In this document: positions 18,077 through 25,205 of the stretch, in pieces
Layout of the letters: the number at the start of each line of letters is the position of its first letter
How positions within the stretch are numbered: position 1 is the first letter of the stretch
Assembly (NCBI GenBank): GCA_020444065.1
Contig: JAHLLQ010000001.1
Coordinates: forward strand, 682,001 to 746,000
DNA length: 64,000 nucleotides
Source: a bacterium
Lineage (GTDB): Bacteria; Sumerlaeota; Sumerlaeia; SLMS01; JAHLLQ01
Direction: 5' to 3'
Notes under the pieces: model-generated
What the model was told of the DNA's origin: nothing
The model's input: the letters and a program-made list of their open reading frames with translations, nothing else
Databases searched by the model: none
Position numbers and translations under genes: made by a program

Positions 18077-19774
18077 CTAGGGATACGTCAATCCGACGTG
18101 ATCCTTCTGGTGGCATCGCAGCGTGCACGTTCCGGCGCCGGGGCCGCTCGACTGATACTCCAGCAGCAGCGTCGAGGGCTCCTGGTCCACGGCGTCGACG
18201 TCGAAGTTGATCAGCGCAGCGTTGTTCGTAGCGTTGCCTTCGCCGTAGTCGATACCATGTGGATCGTGGCAAACGGAGCAGGGCGTGCGCTGCTCGACGA
18301 TGTGCTTGTAATGCAGGGAGAAGCTCTCGTTATTCAGGATGCTCGATTCGTCGTGGCACTGATAGCAGAGCGCGTAGGATTGCGGATTGTAAGTGGCCTC
18401 GGTGCCGGTCTGATACTCGCGCACGAGCATAAATTCGTAGCTCGACCCGTGCGGACCGCGAAGCGAACCGGGGCCGGAACCCGGCGTGTCGTTGCCGTGG
18501 CAATCGCTGCAGTAGATCATCGATGCAGGCGTCATCGGCGAGATCAGGCTTGGCACGAAGGCGTTCTTCCCTGTCGTCTCCACGGGATGGAAGGAGGGGC
18601 TGGCCGTTGAGAATTCGCGCGAAAGGTCAGTCGACGGAATCTTGCGTGTGATCGTTCCGAGCGGCGGCGTCACTGTGCCCGTGTGGCACTTGAAACAAAT
18701 CTCGTATTCGTAGGCCGCTTCATCAACGGCCTGGCCGCCGGCGTCGATACCGCTGACGCCTTCGAGCACACCGGAGACGAACGGAGCCTGTGCCGCTCCA
18801 TTGCGGGCCCGGTGAGGATTGTGGCAATCGACGCACTCGACGTGGCTCGACATGTTGAGCGGGTCCTCGCCCGCTTCGTGAACGCCCTTCGTCATCGTCA
18901 CAGGATGGCTGTAGGTCTTGTTGAAGACAGACTCAAGATCGCCGGTCGCAACGCTGCCATTGTGGCAGACGAAGCAGACCTGCTCTTCCTCATCGCTGGT
19001 CACCAGTTCTTCCTGCCCACCGGCGTGATGGGATTGGTGACAGTTCAAGCATGCGTTCGTTGCCACATCGCCGTATTCCGTGTGCGGCCACGGATCGTCG
19101 CCACTGCCGTTCCACGTGCGCGGCGACATCGCATGAGGCGTCTGGTCGAAACCGAACGGCTGATGGCACTGGCGGCAAAGCAGCGACTGGGCATTATCGA
19201 GCACCAGGAAATCGCCCCAATCGTCATGGTGCGGATCGTGGCAAGTGGTGCACTGCAGCATCCCCTGGTCGTCCAGTTCGACGTGCGGATCCCAAGAGCC
19301 GGGCGCGGTCAACTCTCCGCCTGATTGTCCCCACGAATCCATGTAATCGAAGGAAATCGGATGATCGTCGCGAAGATCCGTACCGATCAATCCCCCACCG
19401 GCGGGCATGTTCGTCGTGCCGGACATCGTGATCGGCATGTCCTCCGAAACCAGGTCGCCGAGTGCGATCGTCCCGTCGTGGCAGCTCAGGCAGAGCTTGG
19501 AAGACCCAGTCGGTTGTCCCGGCTGCGCGTTCAGTGTCGGGCTGTCGTAGGGGATGTAGGAAGCGTTCGAATCAAGCCGATTCCAAAGCGGAGCGACGTC
19601 ACGTGCGCCGTGCGGCGTGTGACAGAATACGCAGACGCGATCCTCCGAGACGGCGCGCACGGGTCCGGGGCCGGAGACGGAGAGATTGTGCTTCGTGCCG
19701 ATGATGCTGTGCGACTGGGCAAGCGCCGCGCCGGCCAGCAGACTCAGGGCTGTGATCGCTAGAAACCGTCTCAT
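18077..19774 (-). CDS. Multihaem cytochrome c, 11 CXXCH plus one CX3CH
   Basis: A 565-residue exported protein (signal peptide about 1-19, ending ALA). Haem sites in order are CVFCH, CLSCH, CTTCH, CRQCH, CLNCH, CFVCH, CVDCH, CFKCH, CSDCH, CYQCH, CSVCH and a final CTLRCH of CX3CH type. Several are followed by DPH or NPH, as in doubled-CXXCH cytochromes (HTPHG, HDPHH, HDPHG). The first third resembles the tetrahaem cytochrome of this cluster: CIFCH/CVFCH, then PLWN and LCLSCHDGT. It should transfer electrons in the periplasm or at the outer membrane. Its start codon overlaps the stop of the NHL lipoprotein (ATGA), indicating translational coupling. That suggests a stoichiometric cytochrome-propeller pair. 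Electron partners are inferred only from context. Confidence 0.9.
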   Translation of the reverse strand: MRRFLAITALSLLAGAALAQSHSIIGTKHNLSVSGPGPVRAVSEDRVCVFCHTPHGARDVAPLWNRLDSNASYIPYDSPTLNAQPGQPTGSSKLCLSCHDGTIALGDLVSEDMPITMSGTTNMPAGGGLIGTDLRDDHPISFDYMDSWGQSGGELTAPGSWDPHVELDDQGMLQCTTCHDPHHDDWGDFLVLDNAQSLLCRQCHQPFGFDQTPHAMSPRTWNGSGDDPWPHTEYGDVATNACLNCHQSHHAGGQEELVTSDEEEQVCFVCHNGSVATGDLESVFNKTYSHPVTMTKGVHEAGEDPLNMSSHVECVDCHNPHRARNGAAQAPFVSGVLEGVSGIDAGGQAVDEAAYEYEICFKCHTGTVTPPLGTITRKIPSTDLSREFSTASPSFHPVETTGKNAFVPSLISPMTPASMIYCSDCHGNDTPGSGPGSLRGPHGSSYEFMLVREYQTGTEATYNPQSYALCYQCHDESSILNNESFSLHYKHIVEQRTPCSVCHDPHGIDYGEGNATNNAALINFDVDAVDQEPSTLLLEYQSSGPGAGTCTLRCHQKDHVGLTYP

Positions 19775-20856
19775 TGTTGCGTCGCTTCCTCGCCGGAGAA
19801 GGCCGGCGAACCCGTTTCGAGAAGTCGAAATACCTGCACACGATTGTTGTAGCTGTCGGCCACGAAGAGGAGTCCATCGCTCGCGTCAAATGCCAAACCC
19901 GCGGGCAACCAGAACTCTCCCGGTTCCGGCCCTGGGCCGCCGATGCTCAAAAGCAGGTCTCCGTTGGGACTGAAGAACTGCAGCGCATCGTAAAGGCCTT
20001 CAACGACGATTACGTTCCCGCTGCCGTCGACTGCTACGCCTTTGGGCTTTGAGAACTGGCCCTGCGAATTTCCGATCTCGCCGAACGATTCGAGGTAGTC
20101 GCCGCCAGGAGTGAAGAGTTGCACGCGGAAGTTCATCGAGTCCGTCACCGCTACATTCCCATTCGGCGCGACGGCGATGTGCGTCGGGTAGTTAAATTGT
20201 TCCGGAGCCCCGCCGCGTTCGCCCCAGGTCTGCAGGGTATTCCCTTGCAGGTCCAGGACGTCGACCTGGTGATTAGTAACGTCGACGACATAGACGCGTC
20301 CGCGCTGTGCATCGATGGCAAGCCCGGCCGGTCGCCCAAAGCCATCGGCGAACACACCCTTCCATTCGCCGTCCGGAGCAAACCGTTCAATCGCCTCGAG
20401 GCGTGAGTCGCTGACGAGGATGTCCCCGTTGGGCAACGCCGCAACGCCTACGGGAGACGGCAGCCCACCTTCCAAGTCGTCGCCGATGAACCGATAGTCT
20501 GACTTCGCCCATTCGAAGTAATGCACGCCTTGCCGCGCGGGATCAGTCACGAGCAGGCCGCCATCGGGATGCATTGCGATGGCGTACGGTCGTGCAATCT
20601 GCGAGTCCTTCGCCCCGGCAAGGAAGGTCTTGATGCCGGCGAAACCTGTGGGCGTTTGGTAGAGGTCTTCGTGCGAGCGAATGGACTGCACGTATTCAAC
20701 GCGCGGGGGCAATGGCGCGGGCGGATAGACGAGTTCCGATGCGCCCGCCGGAGGAAAGCCCTCCCAGGGTGCCGATGCGCACGCGCACATCATCATAGCG
20801 CCGGCCAGTAAGCCGACTGCCGCGATGCGTCGAGCGATGTGTGTGGGCGTTCTCAT
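19771..20856 (-). CDS. NHL-repeat beta-propeller lipoprotein
   Basis: A 361-residue predicted lipoprotein: an N-terminal hydrophobic stretch ends in MMMCAC (lipidated Cys 24 or 26). It is followed by ARVEYV-like QSIRSHEDLYQTP and six-bladed-propeller NHL repeats. Blade signatures include GVAALPNGDILVSDSRLEAI, GLAIDAQRGRVYVVDVTNHQ, HIAVAPNGNVAVTDSMNFRV, GVAVDGSGNVIVVEGLYDAL and GLAFDASDGLLFVADSYNNR. Such propellers bind partners or ligands. Here it is coupled by a 4-base overlap to the downstream cytochrome and starts eight bases after the beta-barrel gene. It may dock at the outer membrane with them. A second such protein lies upstream in the same cluster. Confidence 0.88.
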   Translation of the reverse strand: MRTPTHIARRIAAVGLLAGAMMMCACASAPWEGFPPAGASELVYPPAPLPPRVEYVQSIRSHEDLYQTPTGFAGIKTFLAGAKDSQIARPYAIAMHPDGGLLVTDPARQGVHYFEWAKSDYRFIGDDLEGGLPSPVGVAALPNGDILVSDSRLEAIERFAPDGEWKGVFADGFGRPAGLAIDAQRGRVYVVDVTNHQVDVLDLQGNTLQTWGERGGAPEQFNYPTHIAVAPNGNVAVTDSMNFRVQLFTPGGDYLESFGEIGNSQGQFSKPKGVAVDGSGNVIVVEGLYDALQFFSPNGDLLLSIGGPGPEPGEFWLPAGLAFDASDGLLFVADSYNNRVQVFRLLETGSPAFSGEEATQQ

Positions 20857-20864
20857 CGCAGACC

Positions 20865-22928
20865 TCAGAAAATGCGCGCGATCTGAACGTAGACGTGAGT
20901 GCGATCGCGATTGCTGTCGTAGATATCGTACTCTTCGTAACGCGCGCCGGCTTCGAGACGGACCTTGCGCCAGTGCCAACCAAGTCTTGCAACCGCTCCA
21001 TAGATCGTTCGGTCGGTGCGTCCAGATTCGTGCTGCGCGCGACCTTCGAGACTCCAGTAGCCGTTAGACTTGATGCGGCCATCCAGGCCAAGGCCGCCGT
21101 AGTAGAACCGATCCCTGTTGCCGCCTGAATTCGGAATGTTGTCATCGTAATCCGTCAACGTCAGCCCGGCATTCCAGGTGAATCGAAGGTCGGGGCGTAA
21201 GCGATGACTGCCCTCCAGGCGGCTACGGAATTGATCGTAATCCGTGTAGGTGGATCTGTACTTCTGGTACTCTTCGGTCCAGGTCAGGTCCCTCCAACGA
21301 TACTCGAATCCGGCCATCTGATCCGTGTACTCGAGCAGGTTCAAGTTACGATCGCTCGGGACGTTGTAGTTTGTCACGTCGCGCCAATGATAGTAGACGG
21401 CGAGGCCCTTGATGATCTTCTGGAAGTCGTGGCGAATGTGGAAGTTCTGGTCGCTGGTGAGATAATCGAAGTCGCTGTCAAACGTGAACGAGTAATCGAC
21501 CAGAACCGGATCGCCGTCTGCGATCAGACCGCCGGCAAGTACTCGCAGACCTGTTCTATTGCCGGTCTTGATGACGACGTAGTCGAATCCCTCTGTGAAG
21601 GTGGTCGTCCCGGCGGGGTTCGTCACGACGATGGAAGTAGGAATCACATCCGGATTCGACAGATAGGTCGTGACGCCGAGAAAGATATTCATCGGCTCGT
21701 CGATGATGAAGCGCGTTCCAGTTTGTCCAGTGCGCTCGACTCGATCAAGTGTATGCGCGTAGCCGGCAGACAGGAAGCCCCAGCCGGTCTGCTTGCGATA
21801 ATCCAGACGTCCGGTTACACCGTAGACGTCCTCGACGATCGGATCGAAGTCCGTCCGACGCCAGTGCACATCCAGGTGCGACTCCAGACTGCGGTAAAGC
21901 TGATGATCGATTCCCGCTTCGGCTCGGTACGTATCGACCTTGTTGTTGGCGAACTCGTTTCTGTGGAAGCTGGCAAGGTAGTATGAGCGCAGATTATCCG
22001 TGTGCTGCAGTTGCAGGCGCTCCTGCCAGGAGTAGGTGTCCAAATCCTGGGAACCGCGCTGATGGAAGTAGCGGCCGATACTGGTCAGGTTGCTGCGCTT
22101 CGATTCGTTCAAGAAAATCGTGTTTGTGAAGCTGACATCGTGAGACTTGAAGTCCGTCTCGCGGTCGATGTTGGTGATGCCATTGCTCGCGCGGAAGTCT
22201 TGCGTGTAGTCCTGATAGCGATAGCGCAACTCGCTTCGCATCCAGTCGCCGACACGATTGCTGGCATTGTATTCGACGGTATCCATGGTCGTCTCGCTGC
22301 GACTGTCGACGCCCCATTCCTTGAACTTGCTGCGCGTATAGTTCAGGTTCATCGGGACGTAGTCGTTCGCCCAATGAATGCCACCGCCGTATGTCTCCGA
22401 TTGGACCATGTAGCGATCGGTGAAAAGACCAAAGATTGGGCTTTCCTTTCGCGTTGCAAACAGCGTGAAGGACACAGGGTGCTCTTTCAGCAACGTCACG
22501 AACAGATCGTATTCGCTCAGGAAGCTGTCGTCGCTGAAACGGTCCGTATCGCCACCGGAAGAGCGGCGAATGCGCTGTTGCGCGAACCCCATTTTCACTT
22601 TTGCACGATAGTCAAGGAAGCGGGGGTGGTAGATGTAGCCCTTGGCGCGATAGAGGAAGTACTCTTGGAAAGTGTGGTTGCGGAATCGTGAAGGGCTACC
22701 ATTGTCGCGGCGCTGATTCTCGCCCCAGTAGTTGTACTCGACGCCAACCTCGCCGCCGTGCTCAAGAACGCGGATCGGCGCGACGGGATACTCCCGGCGA
22801 ACGCGCTGGGCATATGCGGTCGAGACGAGTCCCAATGCCAGGAAGATCCCACACAGAACGAGCAGTCTCTTATGTCGAGTCGCAGCGACCAATTGGCGAA
22901 TGCCTTCCCGGTTCTTGTGGCGAGGCAA
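20865..22928 (-). CDS. Outer-membrane beta-barrel protein, candidate electron-conduit porin
   Basis: A 687-residue protein with a signal peptide (hydrophobic about 21-38, cleavage near TAYAQ). Many alternating amphipathic strands follow (for example SELRYRYQDYTQDF, SHLDVHWRRTDF, WGFLSAGYAHTLDR, SLEGRAQHESGR, VRLEAGARYEEYDIYD). The C-terminus VYVQIARIF ends in phenylalanine, as outer-membrane barrels do. It has no CXXCH. Size and gene context (multihaem cytochromes on both sides) resemble the porin component of Geobacter-type porin-cytochrome complexes. I cannot show homology by eye, and a general porin is an alternative. It lies between the thioredoxin-fold protein (29-base gap) and the NHL lipoprotein (8-base gap). 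Confidence 0.75.
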   Translation of the reverse strand: MPRHKNREGIRQLVAATRHKRLLVLCGIFLALGLVSTAYAQRVRREYPVAPIRVLEHGGEVGVEYNYWGENQRRDNGSPSRFRNHTFQEYFLYRAKGYIYHPRFLDYRAKVKMGFAQQRIRRSSGGDTDRFSDDSFLSEYDLFVTLLKEHPVSFTLFATRKESPIFGLFTDRYMVQSETYGGGIHWANDYVPMNLNYTRSKFKEWGVDSRSETTMDTVEYNASNRVGDWMRSELRYRYQDYTQDFRASNGITNIDRETDFKSHDVSFTNTIFLNESKRSNLTSIGRYFHQRGSQDLDTYSWQERLQLQHTDNLRSYYLASFHRNEFANNKVDTYRAEAGIDHQLYRSLESHLDVHWRRTDFDPIVEDVYGVTGRLDYRKQTGWGFLSAGYAHTLDRVERTGQTGTRFIIDEPMNIFLGVTTYLSNPDVIPTSIVVTNPAGTTTFTEGFDYVVIKTGNRTGLRVLAGGLIADGDPVLVDYSFTFDSDFDYLTSDQNFHIRHDFQKIIKGLAVYYHWRDVTNYNVPSDRNLNLLEYTDQMAGFEYRWRDLTWTEEYQKYRSTYTDYDQFRSRLEGSHRLRPDLRFTWNAGLTLTDYDDNIPNSGGNRDRFYYGGLGLDGRIKSNGYWSLEGRAQHESGRTDRTIYGAVARLGWHWRKVRLEAGARYEEYDIYDSNRDRTHVYVQIARIF

Positions 22929-22957
22929 GTTCTCCCCCGCCGCCTACTGCTTTGGAG

Positions 22958-23815
22958 CTACCGATTGACTTTCGGTGGCGCCCCGAGTTCCTCTTGCCGC
23001 GGCTCCTGCTTCGTTGCGCGTTGGCGCAATGCGGCGACCTCATCGCTTCCCTTCGCTTCTTCCGGAAGGGCGTCAATGATCGCCAGCGCTTCCGCTTTCT
23101 CTCCCAGTTCCAGGTGAATCCCAGCGAGTTCAATCTGTGCTTCAGTTGACAGCGCCTGCTCCTCGGCCGCCTTCGCGTAGTACTTCGCGGCGCGCTGCCA
23201 CAAACCGCGCTCCGCCATTCGGCGTCCCATCTGCAGCGCCATGTTCGGCCGCTCGGGCTTCTTGGTGACGGCTTCGGGAAGTTGCACATCCAGGACGCCG
23301 GCCAACGACGTCAGCAGCCACTCGGGCATAGAGTGATCGTAGCCCGGTTGGACGGCGGCGATGTGCTGCGTCTCGTCGACGATCACGATCGAAGGCGTCG
23401 CGATGATGTTGTAGTCGTGATAGGCCTTATCATCGATGTCACGATAGACTGGCCAGTCGGGACCCATAGTCTCGGGAATCTCGCTCTTGTTCTCGCGCGT
23501 GAAGCGCGAATAGATCACTGCCCGCCGATATCCTTCTCTCACCATCGGAAACCGTGTGAAGAGGTCCTCGATGGCCTGAACGGTCTGGGCGGCGTAGCGG
23601 TCTTCCGGCTTCAGGAACAGCAACAGCAGGGGGCTGGTAGTCGCCTGATCGCAGAGATCGACCTCGCCGTCAGTTCCTTCAACGAGCAGAGGAGGCGCCT
23701 TCATACCGACCTTGATGAGAGCCAGTGTCTCCGTGCCTGCCGATGCCGATCCGATTCCCAGCAGCACAATTGCCAGGATCAGAATCGGTAGTCTGCTCTT
23801 GCTGCTGAAGTCCAT
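22958..23815 (-). CDS. Exported thioredoxin-fold protein with TPR-like C-terminus, lacking CXXC
   Basis: A 285-residue protein with a signal peptide (about 1-26). A redoxin-like domain (about 35-185) begins VGMKAPPLLVEGTDGEVDL, contains SPLLLLFLKPEDRYAAQTVQ and has the cis-proline segment NIIATPSIVIVDETQH. The catalytic CXXC expected after the first strand is absent: only one cysteine (VDLCDQ) is nearby. It is therefore unlikely to be a dithiol oxidoreductase. Residues about 200-265 are helical repeats (MAERGLWQRAAKYYAKAAEE, ELGEKAEALAIIDALPEE). It sits in the cluster 11 bases after the 13-15-haem cytochrome. A chaperone or assembly role for cytochromes or the barrel is a guess. Confidence 0.75.
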   Translation of the reverse strand: MDFSSKSRLPILILAIVLLGIGSASAGTETLALIKVGMKAPPLLVEGTDGEVDLCDQATTSPLLLLFLKPEDRYAAQTVQAIEDLFTRFPMVREGYRRAVIYSRFTRENKSEIPETMGPDWPVYRDIDDKAYHDYNIIATPSIVIVDETQHIAAVQPGYDHSMPEWLLTSLAGVLDVQLPEAVTKKPERPNMALQMGRRMAERGLWQRAAKYYAKAAEEQALSTEAQIELAGIHLELGEKAEALAIIDALPEEAKGSDEVAALRQRATKQEPRQEELGAPPKVNR

Positions 23816-23826
23816 GGTTGGCCTCT

Positions 23827-25182
23827 TCAGGGAGCGCTTGATTCAGCATTATCGACCGCGTCTTCTCGATCGTAACTATACGGCACGTGGCAGCCCGTGG
23901 CACAGCCGCCGCCCGTATCGGTCATCGTGTATTCCAACTGCATTTCCCAGCGACCGAACGGAACGACGGAACGAATGTGTTTCGGCTGATTGCTGCCGTG
24001 CTCGTGATGGCAAGCGCGGCACGTGCGGCCCTTTTCGCGATTCACGTGCAGGTAGTGCAGGTTGACCTTGCCGTTCCGGAACCCGGTTTCTTCGGACATC
24101 TCGTCCAGCACCAGTCGCTGATCGTGACAATCGAAGCAGAGCTGGTACTTGTCTTCCGAGTAGGAATCGTAGAAGTCCTCCGGGAAGGCCTTGTCGAGAA
24201 TGAACGAATTATCGGAACCGTGCGCATCGTGACAGGCGGAGCAATTGCCCTGGCGAACGGGGCCGTGCAGGTATTCGAAGTTCTCAACCTGCTCGGCGAT
24301 GTTATCGATCATGCCGTGCGGGCCATCGATGGGCTCGTTGTGGCAGTTCAGGCAAAGATCCTCGGACTTCGCAGCGAGCAGTCGCTCCTGGTTCGACGCG
24401 TGGGAGTCATGGCAATTCTGGCAGGCTTCGCCTTCGACCATCGCCTGGTGCGTGAACTTGAAGGTCTCGGTCTCTTTCAGGAAATCGCCGTGGCATTCGT
24501 TGCAGAGCGCGCGGCCTTCATCGACGAGGAAGTACTCGCGGTCGCCGCCGTGAGGAAGGTGACAGCCGGCGCACTGCTCTTCGACGGGCGGGTGAACGGA
24601 CACGGCGCCTTCAATGCGCTGCTCCATGTCGACGTGACAGCCGGTGCAGAGAGCCGTGCGCTGCTCGACCAGGAGTCCTTCGTATTCCGACTGGTGCGGC
24701 GTGTGACAGGCGAGGCATTCGCCGAGCGCCACCGGGCCGTGCAGGTGCGAGAGACCTTCACGAACGTCCGTGTGGCAGCGCATGCAACCTTCGGCACCGG
24801 CGCCGCCGCGAACGAAGTAACGATTATCCGAGCCGTGAGGATCGTGACAAACCGCGCAGTCCGTCTCGAATGGTGCGTGCTGCACCGGCATGGCAGCTTC
24901 CGCATCGTGACAGACCAGGCAAAGGTCGCGGCCTTCGCCGGCGGCCTCGAAGCGGTGCTCGCCATTGATCGGAATGTGGCAAGGCTCGCACTGGTTCATG
25001 TTCACGGGACCGTGATTGAACTCAAATGCCGTCAAGTCCTGGTGGCATTCCGACGCCGAGCAGCTCTTGTCCGCGGGGAGCATCTTCGGCGCATCGGCAG
25101 CAAATGCGCCGACCGCCAGAAGTAGCGCAACAAGCGCCATGACCGGGAATCGAAGAGTGTGGTGTGCAGCAGAGGTTGTCAT
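23827..25182 (-). CDS. Multihaem cytochrome c, 13 CXXCH plus CX4CH and CX3CH
   Basis: A 451-residue exported cytochrome (signal peptide about 1-29). It opens with CSASECH (CX4CH) and then has CEPCH, CLVCH, CAVCH, CMRCH, CLACH, CTGCH, CAGCH, CNECH, CQNCH, CLNCH, CSACH, CFDCH and CRACH. It ends with CATGCH (CX3CH). Motifs recur about every 25-35 residues, often with DPHG, TPHQ or DAHG following, as in NrfB- and DmsE-like decahaem or doubled-CXXCH proteins. It lacks a membrane anchor, so it is probably periplasmic or exported further. It shares the same layout (CX4CH first, CX3CH last, C-terminal PFGRWEMQLEYT-like segment) with the 360-residue cytochrome later in the window. The ATG chosen has a GGGGAGAAAC ribosome site. 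Confidence 0.92.
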   Translation of the reverse strand: MTTSAAHHTLRFPVMALVALLLAVGAFAADAPKMLPADKSCSASECHQDLTAFEFNHGPVNMNQCEPCHIPINGEHRFEAAGEGRDLCLVCHDAEAAMPVQHAPFETDCAVCHDPHGSDNRYFVRGGAGAEGCMRCHTDVREGLSHLHGPVALGECLACHTPHQSEYEGLLVEQRTALCTGCHVDMEQRIEGAVSVHPPVEEQCAGCHLPHGGDREYFLVDEGRALCNECHGDFLKETETFKFTHQAMVEGEACQNCHDSHASNQERLLAAKSEDLCLNCHNEPIDGPHGMIDNIAEQVENFEYLHGPVRQGNCSACHDAHGSDNSFILDKAFPEDFYDSYSEDKYQLCFDCHDQRLVLDEMSEETGFRNGKVNLHYLHVNREKGRTCRACHHEHGSNQPKHIRSVVPFGRWEMQLEYTMTDTGGGCATGCHVPYSYDREDAVDNAESSAP

Positions 25183-25205
25183 TGGTGTTTCTCCCCTGAG
25201 TAGGA

